The notes: generated by a model not told the origin, from the letters alone. A DNA stretch of 64,000 nt from Selaginella tamariscina (GCA_003024785.1 PUQB01000417.1:139950-203949), one strand, 5' to 3'; positions 10,162-23,927 are shown, counted from the stretch's first letter. Translations and numbers: made by a program.

Positions 10162-11374
10162 GGACTTGCTCTTTGGCCAAACCACCAACACCCAACACGG
10201 TACCAGTAATCCGTCAGCCACCCTCATTCCCAGGAATCCGGTATATTTCTCTTCGTCAGGAACATTGCTAAAGAGAATATACTCTCTCTGCCCCATTTAC
10301 TCGCTTGTAATTGCCACTATGTCATGTCGCAATGTGAACCTAGCGTTACTTGGAACCAACTGGCTTATCGTCGAATGCAACCAATTGCCCACTGTATACT
10401 CAAGTTCAATATCATCGCCCCCATATCTCTTCATCATTAACTTGATGGTGCTTAGTGAGGATGCCAAAGATGGAGCTCCAAGTCGCAGCCGCAGTTCTTT
10501 AGAAGCTCAGCCATCACTCGATCGTGCCCCTTCAACCCAGCAAACGAGAGGCTCTTTTGCGAGTACCCATGTGCCAAGGGAATGGCAAGCCTCTTGGGAC
10601 CAACAGCCTTGTCGAAGTTGTCCTCCATGTCCTTAACCCAAGGCAGAAGTTGTGATTGAACGAGCTTGAGTGCATTGAGTAAGTACGGAAGACTTGCATC
10701 TGGAACGGAAACCGGAAGTTTCTCCGTATTGGTCCTCAAAAGATTGAAAGTTAGGCACAACCTAGTTCCCTCTGTCACTTCCAAGAGCTCTGCTCGCAAT
10801 CCGCAAAGAATGCGATCCAGAAGCATTTACTGTTGCTGCCCTCGCCTGAAAAATCGAACGTCTCGGTGATATCAAGATGCTTAACCACGAGAGAACCACC
10901 CTGGTAACCTGTTTGCGTCGGCAACTGGATAATCATGGTCGCAAACATGTCGTCGTCTTTCTCAGTGTCCCTGTGAGACTTGAAATGTCCACCTTGCTCG
11001 TACATGAGAAGCTTGTAGAGCTTGACTTGAAGGCCGAGTGCCATACCCATTGTAGACAGTGCTTGGGAAGCGATCGAGTGTGCTACCTCGGTGAGGAAAT
11101 TGTGGGGGCAAGAAACCCTTGCTGCATCGATCTGCCAAGCTTGGCGGACGCTCCTGTCCACCAGCGTCTCTGATCCCAGGCCATAGGGCGCCTGCGTCGC
11201 TTCTGCTCTAATCCTGGATGTGTCATCTTGGCGACAAGGCAGCGGGATGCTGCCCAATCCATCGATGCTCAAACTCTTGGGAAGATCAAGTGCAGAAATC
11301 TCATCCCCCTCCGCAAACTGCATAGAATATGAGAATCCGTAGAGCGCCTCAAGCAACTTTCCAAACTTCACCAT
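9149..11374 (-). pseudogene. 2-oxoglutarate/Fe(II) dioxygenase-like gene, copy 1 (broken)
   Basis: The N-terminal 199 residues read cleanly from an ATG at 11,374. They include LYKLLMYEQGGHFKSHRDTE (about 10,960-11,020), the first iron-binding His-x-Asp of the prolyl-4-hydroxylase-like fold, followed by FATMIIQLPT and GGSLVVKH. The second iron ligand should lie in a DCEH segment. Compared with copy 2, a 7-base loss falls exactly there (near 10,817) and throws the rest out of frame. The downstream parts persist in other frames: TRLCLTFNLL, a middle region broken by a TA microsatellite, and a C-terminal helical stretch (9,149-9,607). The ancestral protein would be roughly 700-750 residues. The substrate is unknown. 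The family is recognised from the fold motifs only. Confidence 0.75.
10125..10160. repeat. (TA)n microsatellite inside the oxygenase pseudogene
   Basis: A pure TA run interrupts a conserved stretch. Copy 2 has only ATGACTTCAA at the corresponding place (about 26,025-26,038), so the expansion arose after the duplication. Confidence 0.85.
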
Positions 11375-11634
11375 GTCAAAACCTTTTCCGGAGTTTTCTT
11401 TTCTTCCTCTAGGTGGTTCACTTAACTGGTACGGTAAAGTTCAAAAATAAAAAAATTCGTTTACTCAGGTAAATATGGTTGTATTGGCTCACGATCTTAT
11501 ATGCGTTAATAGAACCTGATCATTAACATATAAAATTAAATCAAATGAAACAACCACTAAGTGCCAATGTCAACATTTTTATTAACGAGTAACCAAGGGC
11601 TGAGAATAAATTTTATATTAAAAAGATAATGTGT
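11375..11634. other. Upstream flank of oxygenase copy 1
   Basis: Non-coding flank shared with 27,142-27,212 plus 31,631-31,780 of copy 2, for example the GGGCTGAGAATAAATTTTATATT block. It shows that the gypsy and copia elements entered nearly the same place in the two copies. No promoter motif stands out. Confidence 0.6.
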
Positions 11635-11794
11635 TGTGAGGGCTCGGAATATAAAAATGTGTATTCATTAGTTTAGAAACCCTAACTTATATATAACAGC
11701 GAGTGGTCCAAATTGAATTCAATCCGAAGTTTATTAAAATTCACCTAAGCTAATAATAGTATATGCATATGCAACCGTACACGTGGATTTATAT
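11635..11794 (-). repeat. 3' LTR of the gypsy element
   Basis: Matches 16,286-16,444 across its length with scattered differences. It is bordered inside by a GA-rich polypurine tract (reverse strand). Confidence 0.88.
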
Positions 11795-14700
11795 CATCCC
11801 CTCCTCTCGGAAGGTGTAAGTTGGTTAGGATTCTCTTGTAAACGGGCCCGAATCTGGAGGAACATTAGGAAGAGGCACTGGTGGATCTGTAAGCGGCATA
11901 ACTTATTCCCGTTGTACAAAATGCTTCAACCGTTGTACATGTACAATCTCCGGAGGATCGGGTTGAATGTCGTGCCGAACCTCATAAACCTGTACCCTAC
12001 TTGCCGTAGCACTCAATACGGTCCTTTCCACTGAGGAAGGAGACTTTAGCTAAACCACGTACCGTAAGCTTGGGAAAACGAACCAACACCAGTTCATCAA
12101 CCTTGTACTCCGCAGGAGGACGATGATGCGAGTTGTAGCGTTGTTGTTGTCCTACTTGTACGCGGCCCAAGTGTTCTGCTGACTCCGCACGAACCAATGG
12201 AAGAATGCTCGTCAGATACCGATCCCACGACCTAGCATCAGCAGCTCGGTAACCGAGAAGGCAAACCCAACTCCGTTGGCAACACCGGGTCATGACCATA
12301 CAAAGCTTATATGGGGAAGTACCAATGGAACTTTGAACTCCAGTGACATAAGCATATCGGAGAGACGGCAGATAACCATCCCAATCGAATGTTGAAAGTT
12401 CACATACTTGCGATCATCCCCTTGAAGGTTCTGACGAGCCGTTCCACTAAACCATCTGTCTGAGGATGATAAGCACTTGTGAAAGTGTGGCGTATCCCTA
12501 ATCGAGATGTAAAACATGAAATGCCTCAGCCATAAATGCGGGACCATTATCCGAGAGAATTCGCTCCGGACAAGAATGCTGAAACACGACCCGATTCAGG
12601 AGAAACTGACCAACAGCAGAAGCAGTCGCACTAGCAAGAGCACCAACTTCTACCCAACGAGTTAGGTAATCAGAAGCAATAATAACGTACTCGTTACCAG
12701 CAGTTGACCGCGGAAAAGGTCCCATCAAATCAAATGCCACCAATTCAAACGGACGAGAAACTGCAATTGACTCCAACCGTCCTTCCGAAGCACATGGGGG
12801 AGTATTGCGAGCTTGGCACCACACACAGCTACGCACATACCGAATCACATCTCCTCGCAACTCCGGCCAATAGAAAGATCTGCGCAGCTTCTCCATCACC
12901 CGACGATGTCCCATGTGCCCGCCAAGAATAGGAGAGTCATGGTAAGCATGGAGGAAGCGTGGAATGAAGATTGAAGGCACCACCAACCGCAAAGGATCAT
13001 CTGGATCAGTCCCCACAAAATAAAGAAGGTCATCCTGAAGGCGATACTGTGAATGTAAATGCCTGAAAGGCAAGTCATCAGCAAGTGATGCAGGATTCTC
13101 AAACCCATCACGAAGCCTTCGAATCCACGGCTCAACCTTTTGAGCTTCCCGAACCTCATCCAAAGACGGCAAATCTAACTCTGCATTCTGCGGACACTGA
13201 ACGTCAAGCACAGCAACTGCTGATGGTACGGAATCTTCATCCAAAAAGTCCACTGAAGCTGGAACAACTGGTTCCTCTGGGGCAACAGAAGAGAGAGAAG
13301 GTGGAAGAGGAGCCCGAGAAAGAGCATCAGCATCAGCCATGGAACTCCTGGACGATGAACAACTTCAAAGTCGTAAATTTGAAGTTTCAAGGCCCACCGA
13401 GCAGTACGCCCAATCAAATTCTTCGCTTCAACAACGAAGTGACTGCTGCATGATCACCTTCCAACAACGTCCGCGAACCATGCAAGTAGGCATGGAGCTT
13501 CTCAAAACCCCAAACTGCTGCTAGACACTCCTTTTTGTCGTGGAGTAATTCACCTCTGCTGGCTGCAATGTACGGCTGATGTACGCAATGGGATGTCGTT
13601 GGCCAGGAACACTCGTACTCTCCTGCATCAATACCCCGAGGCCGATGTCAGAAGCATCTACACGCAAGATGAAAGGACGGGTGTAATCCGGGTACGCCAA
13701 AACTGGAGGAGTCGTCAACAACTCTTTGAGATCTGCAAATGCCTGCTTGCAATCCTTAGACCAAACAAAAGAAGTCATTGACGATTTCAACAACGCGCAA
13801 CGGTGCAGTACGATCTGAAAGATGATCCACAAAACGACCCAGATATTGTACCTTGCCAAGAAAGCGTTGCACATCATTCACACACTTTGGCGTAGGGAAC
13901 TTCAAAACTGCAACTAGTTTGTCAGGATCGACTTGCAAACCTTCACGTGAAATGCGATAACCCAGATAAGTGGTGTCCTTTGATCCAAACACACACTTAG
14001 ATGGCTTCAACTTCAAACCAACTTCCCGCAGTCGATCCAAAACCTTACGTACATCACCGACATGCTCCTCCCACGTTCCATCCGAATGGATCAAAACATC
14101 ATCGATGAAATCAGCAGTCACCTCCGGCATGTCGCAAAGAACCTCGTCCATCATACGCTGGAAAGTTGCTGGAGCATTGCTCAAACCGAAAGGCATCAAG
14201 AACTCGTACAGGCCAAATGGTGTCGAAAAGCAGTCTTGGGAATGTCCATGTCAGCCATCGGAACTTGCCAATATCCAGATGCGAGATCTAACTTGGTGAA
14301 CCAACGGCTCCCCAGTCGATCCAAAAGGTCTGCAGTATGAGGAAGTGGGTACACATCTGAGACGGTTACCTCATTTAACGGGCGATAGTCAATGCAGAAT
14401 CGAACGCTCCCATCAGGCTTCGTCACAAGGTGAGGTTCGCACGCCCAAGGACTTCGAGATTTCCGGATAACACCCTTCTCCAACATCTCTTTGACATTCG
14501 CTCGTAAGATCTTGAGCTCCTTTGGTGACCGACGCCGAACAGGTACCTTGATTGGCCTAGCATCTCCAGTTGGAATAGGGTGGCGTGTCGCAATCTTGGC
14601 CCCAGATGACAAGTCGAAGTTGAAAAGATCAGCATACTCCTTCTTGAGTTGATCAACAACTACAGCACGACGATCATCTGATGGATCCAGAAGAAAAAGG

Positions 14701-16285
14701 AAGAGCATGAAGGGAAAATGGTTGGAAATAGGGTGAGACAAAAGTGATAGCAGAGGTGGAAAGATGGACGAAGTGGAATAGAAGTAAGAGGAATGGAAGA
14801 AAGACGAGGGAGAGTCAAACAAGGGGGAGACTTTTCAAAGTCACACTTGGCATGATTGCGAGTTAACCAATCCATACCAAGAATAAGGTGAAAAGCTTGA
14901 CTCGGCACCACCGCAAAGATTGAAGCTCGAGCTCAATCATCCACACGAACAACAATGTCCACTTCATCCCGCGAACAAGCATGAGTATGTCCGTTGCCGT
15001 ACAGAATGAAGACTGGTTCTACCGCACGACGCAAATGAAGGCTGCAACGTGTAGCAACAGATTGAGAAAAAGAGGACAAACTGAACCTGTATCCACCAAC
15101 ACTGAAAGGAAAACAGGACGTGGCGTGTGATTAAACGAGCTTGAAAAGTGAAAACCGGATGATTTGGTGCCGAGTGAACCCCTTGATGATACTCCCGAAA
15201 GAAAGATGGAGGGGTCACTAATTTATTCGCACGAGGACCCTCCTCTACTCGTGCGATTCGTCGTTTCCCGGAAGATCCACCGCATCACAACCTTCCACTG
15301 CAGCAGCACCAACCGGACGTTGTTGACGCCATGGCCTCCATCCTGGAAATGGGGGACGCCAATCGGGAAACCGTTGACAGCGCCGATACGTGTGTCCAAC
15401 CTCATCACACGCCCAACAAAACTGCACGTCCACGTCCTCGTCCACGGGCCCCACCTTGTGCTGGTACACGAGCGGCAACAGCCTCAACCTCCATCGGAGC
15501 AGGTCCATCCCCAACATGAAGTGGAAGAGAGCACGTGAAGGCGCAAGTGGGAGAGGTGACGACTCATATCGTTGTGCCAGCCTCAAAGCATCGTCAAGAG
15601 TCACTGGAGCTAGTGCATGCACAAGCCCCACAAGGTCTTGACGAAGTGCTGGCCACTGACATGTTAGGTTCTGCACGCAGCAAAAGGCTTCGAAAGCGAA
15701 CACCAAACTGCACCGACTCAGATGGCTCCTGACGAATACGATGCAACTGCTGAAAAGCATCATCACAGTCGTCCGCATGCCCAAATGCACGTTTGAAGAT
15801 CTCTGGAAGAATATTCCAATCTCCACGAGTTGCAACGTCCAACCATTGTACCACTGCAACGCCGTCCCTTGAAGACAAGTAGGAAACTCGCAAACACTGA
15901 GCACCGTCCCACGAATGATATGTGGCAACCACAGTGAAGTGGTCAAACCAATGGTACACATCATCTCCAGGATTTCCGCGAAAGAAATCCGGCGGACACG
16001 GGGGTTTGCAACATGAGTAGAGGAGTACCCTGGACTGTGAATGCTGCCATCAACTGAGAATGATTGTTCAGTTGCACACGCATGGCATCCAACAACTGCA
16101 TGAGTAACTGCTCCACAGACAAGGGATTTGCCTGTTGTGGATTCATGGATGAAAAAAGACAAAATCACAAGAAAGGAATAGATCTAGACAATGGAAAGCT
16201 AGACCTAAGAAGACAAAGAAAATTAATAAAAAGACACAAATCCGAGCACTGTAGGGACAATTAGAGGTGCCCCTGCCTCCACCAA

Positions 16286-16444
16286 TGTGAGAGCTCGGAA
16301 TATAGAAATGTGTATATCCATTAGTTCAGAAACCCTAACTTATATACAAGAGCGAGTGGTCCAGATTGAATCAATCCGACGGCTATAAAATCCACTACGC
16401 TAATAATAGTATGTGCACATGCAGCCGTACACGTGGATCTTACA
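16286..16444 (-). repeat. 5' LTR of the gypsy element
   Basis: Starts TGTGAGAGCTCGG and ends CTTACA on the + strand. It is paired with 11,635-11,794. Confidence 0.88.
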
Positions 16445-18590
16445 GTGTCAAAATAATATATAAATAAATAACTTTGATAGTGTCACATTCCTCAAGGTAG
16501 ACAATTCTTTAAGTAAATATGTAAAAAGAATTTAACCTAGATATTTTTGGTATCAATTGAGTTTTCATTGCCACTGGTTAGAATCAGGCAATGTTTTTGG
16601 TACTGTGACACTGAGGTGATATTTATTAACAATGTATAATAATACTTAGCACATAAAACATATGGATCATTATGATAAAAAATGACTTTATTTATATGAA
16701 AAATACTTTATAAGCTATACAATTGTTTTATACATCTTTTGGAGGTACATAACCACCTTTTGAGTCCAATTTATGATTTGTTACCAATAGTATATCTAGA
16801 ATAACTTTAACACAAGTTTAGCAATATTTTTTATCTTCAATTGGTGCTTAGAAAAGAGTATTTTATGGGTATTACTAAATTTTTCCCTTAGAATGTCAAA
16901 TTTTGTGAAAATTGAGTTTTGAACAATCACTTTGACATATTAAAAACTAAAAAAAATTGAATATTTGTATGAAACCCTTTATATCGAAAAAGGTCAATGA
17001 TGAAGTTCATTAAGATTAACTTTTAAGGACTACCTGGAATTGGTAATGGTTAAAGCAACCGTACGGACAATGGCAAAGGGCATTGGACTAACAATAAACA
17101 TCACAAATGTGTATAAATCTATTATATACTTACGAAGTTGGGGCTACCAATAATCCCAAGTAACCAACTTGATTGCCAAAATGTCTAGTAATATGATTAT
17201 CATGACAATCTTATAATACTCGAAGATGACATGGGTCATATGAAATGTAAGTAAGATTGTTGTAGAGTCATTTTGGAGTTTGAATTGATTGTGGTCACCA
17301 CTATTATACTAAGAATATTTGGTCTAGAGAAATCTAGATATTCTAGATATGTTGATAATGTCGCACGAACCATGTCAAGAACATTAGAATCCACTGGAGC
17401 TTGTAACACCTTAGTAACCATCAATTTGATCCCAAAAGAAAATGTCTTGTTGGTCAAATGCCGAGTCAATGAGATGAGGAGTCATGTAAGACCGTCAAGA
17501 TAGAGCATCTACTATACCTTGTTGTGAACATGATCAATACATGATGACAAAGTTGAATCGTGGGTTTAACAAAACTATTGATGACTCAAAACTTGTGCTG
17601 ATTAAAAGTACATAAGTTTTTTGTGGTCATTATAAACTACTGCCTAATGTGATTAACTCTAAACAAGTGCCTCAATTCTTCAAATGAATCCACAATAGTT
17701 AAAATCTTATTGTTATGTGCCTTGTATAATCTTTAGTGCTAGAAACTTACTAGAGTGAAATGCTACCCAGTGGAGTTGGCCATCTTCATCAACCTGAGAC
17801 AAAATATTACTTAATGCAAAGTCTGATGTATCATCCTTGATGATAAAAGGTCTATTAAGATTCATGTAAGCCAATATCAAATGAAGGTGAAGGTTTGGTT
17901 GACAGTGGTCAAACCACCAGCCAACACGAACAAGCGACGGGATAGAGCGGTTGAGTAGTGAGGGTACAACATGTACGGACTGACAACGACATCTGTCAGG
18001 TGGCGCTTAACCCAAGTGTAGGTCCAATCATCCGGATCAACTACCAAGGTACTTGGGACATCACACGTGAGGGAGGTGCATAAATGCTACAGATAGGATG
18101 CTAGCACAAGGCAGCATACCAATGGGAGCATGCCACATGTACCTAGGGTCTAGCACTAGCCGACCCACTATATAAGGAAGAGGGCTTATAATGGGTCGGG
18201 GTTTTTCTAGTCCATCTTCTTCTTTGTATTTTGCTCCACCTTCTTTGGGGCAGCTTTGTACTCGGATAGGCAATATATGCATATTTACTCCTTTTGTCCA
18301 CCACCTTCTCCAGGTATTCTCTCTTACCCCGTTTCTAGTTCGACGACATACAGTCAGAGTGGGAAAACACCCTGCCTAGGAGAGCTCCTCCTCACCTGTA
18401 CATGGACCCTTGCAAGTAAAGGCCATCTCAGACCTTCTAATGTTCCGAGGTAAGTCCAACTCACCCAGGTGGACCCCCGGGACTAGACACTACCACAGCA
18501 TCATGGTGACCACTGAGGCTTCATAGAACCATCACACTTGGCCTGCGGAGTCCTCGATGATCAAGGTTCACTTCAAGGTGTTGAAGGTAA
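16445..18590 (+). repeat. Repeat A, copy 1 (LTR-like, retroelement remnant)
   Basis: About 2.1 kb that aligns in the same orientation with 33,111-35,045 over its length, at moderate identity. The right part has features of a plant LTR: a CCACTATATAAG box (about 18,163-18,175), a pyrimidine-rich leader, and a terminal CACACTTGGCC that resembles an LTR/primer-site junction. No coding region is seen. It could be a solo LTR or a piece of a large non-autonomous element. It is old, judging by its divergence from copy 2. Confidence 0.5.
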
Positions 18591-19450
18591 GAATTGACAA
18601 TTTTGACTTAGACTATGGTTTAAATCATTAAATATGTTAGAGTTTTAACTCATAAGGTTATCATGTGGCAACACGTGGGGCCATTCGACATTAATTCCCT
18701 GTGTGAGCAATGCCATGTCTTCCAAAACAACCCCTAGAGCCTAACTCTGATGCATAAATAGGCACAAGACTTAAAGTCCCACCCTAAGTCCTCAAAAATG
18801 ACTATCTCTTGTACCTTAAAGGATAATTCGAATAGACTTTAGAATCCTACCCCAAAAGACTTAAACACTCATGCCCACTTGCACATACCCCCGTGATAGA
18901 ACCAAGGCATCGTGATGTACCCCTTAAGGAATCACCTTCATTGGGGAGTACAACCCCTTTAGGGTGATAAGGGATGCCTTAAATCATGACTAACCCCTAA
19001 GAATTTAAGTGGTTAAGTTATACATTAGTCCTAGGACTAGCAAACACAAGGGCTAGGTTTGGATAACCCTAAGTACACAACCTCACAAGTGCTTTCATGA
19101 AAGGGTTCTTACTAATGAGTTTAAGTTGTTTAACTCCTAAATCCCAAGGAGAACATCCCCTAGCCAAGTGTGCCAATGGCACACCTAATTACAAGATCTA
19201 ACCTTCTTTAAGCTAATACCCAAGGTTTAGCACCTTAATATGAGCACAAGTACACCTGCTTATTAGTCCAACCCTCAATGTTGACCCCCAAAAGGTGTGT
19301 CTTAGGCATTGTATTATGTGCCATATAGCCTAGTGTTACATCTTTATGTGATATTATTTCCTAGATATGGGCTATTATGCTATACCCTTTAGATTTAAGA
19401 GTTGCACCAAGTGCCACAAATGTGACTCTTAAATGCCAACTTTAGAACCC
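18591..19450 (+). repeat. Repeat X, copy 1
   Basis: Matches 32,290-33,110 as an inverted copy, from AGAGTTTTAAC near 18,637 to the AAATGCCAAC block near 19,440. It contains many short CCTTA/CCCCTTAAGG-type motifs but no reading frame of note. Its nature is unknown. It touches the inner edge of repeat A here, while the inverted copy touches the outer edge of A in copy 2. Confidence 0.7.
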
Positions 19451-20124
19451 TCTATGATCCTTTAAGACTCGATAAGAAAAGCTCAACGTGGAGGAGAGGT
19501 TGGAGACAAGCCTCAACCTCTGACCCTTGAAATGTGCAGTCCACAAAACCTCTTAAGCATGGATTCACCAACGTTAAGGGTAAGCTACCCCAAAGGTGAG
19601 ACATACCCTTATTATCTGAAAGTTGAGGCTGCACAACAAGGGTTGTGCCTTAATGACACAAGCTAGAGCTTGCATCGGTAAAAGAATAACGAGCTCTGTC
19701 AAGAACCCAGGAACTCTCCTACATACTTCTCCCTTCTTTTTCTATATGTGTAAGTGGGCTAACACAAAATGTCAACCCTTTGTTAAACAAGATGAGTTTT
19801 GATTAAGTTTATAGCTTTAAAACAAGCAAGTTCTACATAAGTAAATAGTGTCTAATAATTATACATAACATGTATAACATGTACATACACGATCTCATTT
19901 ATAGCTTTGCCCTGGTACATTATGAACTAACGTCATGCAATAGTAACTGACGATTAATTTGTTAAAAGTTCTTGTTATGTTAGTCACTTTCTTCAGTTTG
20001 ATAATATTGGTGTGTTCGTATCTTTTGCTTATTATATATAATACTGTTAATATATTATGTTAATATCTAAAATCTTAACAATTAAACAATATTGATTAGC
20101 TTTACATACATAACATTTAATTTT
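19451..20124. other. Intergenic DNA between the two duplicated blocks
   Basis: AT-rich sequence with no recognised gene or repeat. Confidence 0.6.
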
Positions 20125-20285
20125 AACAAATACATGTACATACCATATATAAATCTCTTTCTACAAAGTGATACACAAACATCAAGTTATATTTACAAAT
20201 AATTTTGAATTTTTAAATATATAATACATTTAAGGGAAAATTACGTTTATACCCAACTTAATTCCCGGAATTCTAAAACGGGACT
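20125..20285 (+). repeat. Edge of segmental duplication, copy 2
   Basis: Direct copy of 1-171. After the shared AACGGGACTC the two blocks differ: here about 4.6 kb of other sequence, including the thaumatin-like gene, precedes the TA/GA microsatellite. Confidence 0.85.
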
Positions 20286-22222
20286 CGACACGACCACCCT
20301 GTGAACGAACTACTGCAACTGAAATCTTTTGCTTCGTATCCTTGTTCCGTACTTGTGCTTCGCATCAAAAGTGGCTATACAATGGATGCCGTGAATAAAA
20401 GCTACAGCAACCTTCTATAATACCTATTAGTTTGTCACTTATAGAATATTCCAATCATCAACGTCAAGTTCTTGTTTTGGTTTGGAAAAACTTCTAGAAC
20501 TCATTGTATAAGCATATTAGAATGTTGATTTTGAGAAAGGAGATTTTGTTGTCACAAGATTGGTGGCAGAGGAGGGCAAATTTGTAAATAAAAGAAACTA
20601 TTGGAAAACATAACATATTAAATTATTATTTATGTAAAGGTTACGCTAAATGAAGCACAAGTCTGAGTTTAACTTAGACATCAACGGTTCAAGATGATCT
20701 TGAGTTCATTTTTTGACTAAGTTGGAAGTGAAGAAAAAAATATATATACAGAGAGACAGACAGATTATAAATAAATGCTTAGATATGCGTATCTCTTTCT
20801 CTACCTATACACATTTGACGTATTTATATAGTTATTGATTCTTAGTTGAATTATAAACCATATAGTTTAAATGTTTTTCCAATATGCTATATATACTACA
20901 AGCTTAAACATATTTTTTATATAATATACGGACACATATTCTACAGAAACACATCTGAAACTTAAGACGATCCACTTTACAAGGTTTATATTATATATAT
21001 ATATATTTCATAAATACTATTCCTAATTGGTAAGTTTACCGGTAATCAAGTAATTAGTATTCGTTCATTTGATGGTTTACATTTTCTATTGCGTAAGATA
21101 GAACATTAGTGGTATAAGTATCAATGGTGGAAATACTTATGCTTGATGTAAAAATTATGTGCATGCAAGGTGAGCTGAAGGATTCCGGCTTGCAGCATTG
21201 TAGGTTCATCAGGCTCCAGCAAATTCAAACACTCCTACAGGACATCCGTTGCAGTTGGCTACAGACGACTTAGCAAAAAATGTGTTCTCACACATTCATC
21301 CTGACGTTGCAAGTTCCTCTTCCTCCAGTTCCCGTTCAGACTACAAGCTGTTTCACCATACAGGAGTGTGTGAAGACTTGGAATCTGCATACAGTCAGGA
21401 ACTTTAGTGATGTGCAAACAGCCCATGTTCCAAGCCATGCGCGAGACTAGTTTGTATGTTCGTATATTCATATGTTCATATTTTATCCCATGCAACTTAA
21501 TCCCACCCTTTGACTCCTTAAGGACATTGAGTAAGAGGACAACACCACATTGCCTTTAGTAATTTAAACGTTGCTTGGAATTGCCAATCTAGCCTTGGGA
21601 GTTCTTGTTCATAACACATAGCAATTTCTCGGACACGAGCGTACCAGTACTACACAACTGCCAAGAAGTACTCGTTATACCTTGACCTTAGATTAGAGCT
21701 ATGAAGGCTAGGAGGATGCTCAAAGAGGATATAGATCTTGTCGTGCTTTGTAGCTTAGCTAACTCTATACTTATGCAGCTTGATTAACTCTTGTAATCTT
21801 TCTCTACAATCCAGGAGTGTGTGACTTATGCAATTTGTGATCAAAAGGCTTATATCTCGTTTCATTTTGAGTTGCAGCGATCAACATGGGCAGAAACAAT
21901 GGGTAGGAACATGTTAGAACATAGAGGTCGTTCAAGTTAATGAGAATTGAGAATTTTGAGTGGGCAGAAGCATGTTATGAACATAAAGGTCGTTCGAGTT
22001 AATGAGAATTGTCATGCAAGAATTTTGAGTGACATTATGTTCCATGAAATATTGACTCAACCACCCTTGCGTAATGCTTGATGCAGTGATCGTAATAATG
22101 TTGAAGAAGAAAAAACACATGTAACCAAGTGCATGCCAAGTTAATATGTATTCTGATAATAAATTAATGTATAAAATTTATGCAAATGTTTTTATTAAAA
22201 AATATATGCACTATGCAAGTTG

Positions 22223-22277
<55 letters not shown>

Positions 22278-22737
22278 GTGTGTGTGTGTGTGTGTGTGAG
22301 TGAGAGAGAGAGAGCCATTGTATGTATGTATGTATGGTTCGGTGCAAAACATACCATCTCCAAATTAAACTCCACATGTATAACATATTGAAAAATATTT
22401 CTTGTTAGCATTTGCCTAACAGAAAATATTCTATTAAAATCTTAGAATATTCTAAGCACCTCCTTTTGGCCGGGAAACAATGTGCAGGCCTCATTTTCTA
22501 TTACTAAGTTATCATAAACCATCAGAAATACTTTAATCCATTCCTTGAAGATTCGAGAGAAGTTATACATAAGCGACCAAGGTACACTCTCGTACTATCA
22601 TGAGTTTGTTATTGATGCTTTCCTAAAATGCTGTTTCAAGAAATGGCGATACACACTATATTGGTGTGAAGATGACAAGAAAAAGAAACATGTACCTATT
22701 TAAAATCGTTACACACAAAGAATGAGGTGAATAAGCG
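20286..22737. other. Intergenic region before the thaumatin-like gene
   Basis: Mostly AT-rich. A short imperfect tandem repeat of about 70 bp lies at 21,891-22,030 (unit around GGTCGTTCRAGTTAATGAGAATTG). A TA-TG-GA microsatellite lies at 22,226-22,313. A 78-codon reverse frame at 21,259-21,495 has no recognised motif. No gene is called. Confidence 0.6.
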
Positions 22738-23491
22738 ATGGCTCTTTGGCTACTATGCCTCTGCCTAAGAATCCAAGGTGAACATAAATCGCTTATAATA
22801 ATATCTAATCTGATTAGTACAATTATACAGGAATTCTGGCAATCAACTTTAGGCTGTACACTCGTGTCCATTCACAATCTGGCCTGCGTGGCTGAGCAAT
22901 GCAGATGCGCCTGCACTATCAATGGAGGTACTGTGTTGCATTCATATAGCCATATTGATCTGCAGGCACCATCTACCGAATGGGGCGGTAGATTCTGGGG
23001 CCGTAGGAACTGCAAATTTCAGCAAGGAGAAGGCTGCAGTATTGGAGATTGCAATAAGCAATTCTCATGTAACGGCATAGGCGGCGCGCCTCCTTTTACA
23101 ATTGCAGAGTTTAAACCATGGTTATGCCGATAAGGACTACTACGATGTATCTTTAGTCGATGGCTACGACTTACCAATGCGAATTACTCCGAGTAATGCA
23201 CAGTGCCACTACACAGGATGTCTGTCTGATATTAACCAGCAATGTCCTTCTGAGCTTCAAGTGAAAGATAACAGTGGCGTAGTTGGGTGTAAGAGTGCCT
23301 GTCTTGCATTCGGATCTCCTGAGTATTGTTGTACTGGCCAGTATTCAAGCGCGAATACTTGTGGACCTACAGAGTATTCGAGGATCTTCAAGAATATATG
23401 TCCTCTTGCTTATAGTTATCCTTTTGATGATTCTTCTAGCACTTTCACTTGTCCTTCAGGTGGTGATTATACCATCACTTTCTGCCCCTGA
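22738..23491 (+). pseudogene. Thaumatin-like protein (PR-5 family), one frame break
   Basis: Thaumatin-like proteins are secreted, disulfide-rich defence proteins. A hydrophobic signal-like start (MALWLLCLCL) is followed by a possible intron from GTGAAC (about 22,783) to a TTTAG acceptor (about 22,853). The mature part shows RFWGRRNC, GCSIGDC and PPFTIAEF, then KDYYDVSLVDGYDLPM, GCKSACLAFGSPEYCC, CGPTEYSRIFKNICP, AYSYPFDDSSSTFTC and a terminal ITFCP. These are the family signature and the usual cysteine order. The first part (to about 23,112) and the second part (from about 23,112 to 23,491) are in different frames; a few bases after TIAEF are missing. Everything else looks selected, so this is either a recent loss or an assembly error. 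The N-terminal beta strands are unusually diverged. Confidence 0.8.
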
Positions 23492-23896
23492 TCAACTCGT
23501 ACATGATGTATTCTCGTATTGAGACGAATTTAAGCAGGGAAATTAACTACCACTGTTCTTGGGGCTTTCGCTGATGTTCTGATAGTCTACATACATACAT
23601 GTGTGTGTGTGTGTATGTTGTGTGTAAGTATATAGTTTCTTAAATCAGTGTTTACATAACATGTCCTTAGCATCTCAACAATCTCATCCTGCATTATACA
23701 CTTAGCAGCAGCCCTGCCTTTTCCCAGAAATCTCTGTTGAACAGTTAAGCCTCTGCAAAACACCTTTTGCACAAAACTTCAGCTACACACACACACACAC
23801 ACATATATATAAAGAACAGTTTATACAGATACATATACATATACATACATGTATTGCCCATAGTTAGATATCTTTTCGTTATACTAAGTTCATATG

Positions 23897-23927
<31 letters not shown>

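Larger units (their letters stand above)
11635..16444 (-). mobile_element. Ty3/gypsy LTR retrotransposon fossil
   Basis: A reverse-oriented element of about 4.8 kb. LTRs of about 160 bp (TGTGAG...TTACA) lie at both ends and a 4-bp GTGT flanks the element on each side. A purine-rich tract lies just inside the left (3') LTR. Parts in element order are gag (about 15,240-16,170), an aspartic protease (about 14,870-15,200), reverse transcriptase (about 13,760-14,650), RNase H (about 13,380-13,760) and an integrase with an HHCC zinc segment (about 12,300-13,000). That protease-RT-RNase H-integrase order is diagnostic of Ty3/gypsy. The coding region is broken in several places. The LTR pair still matches closely by eye, so the insertion is younger than the block duplication. 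Confidence 0.92.

Noticed and set aside
22146-22411. Overlapping frames rich in IYIY, HTHT and VCVC
   Set aside because: Microsatellite translations only.
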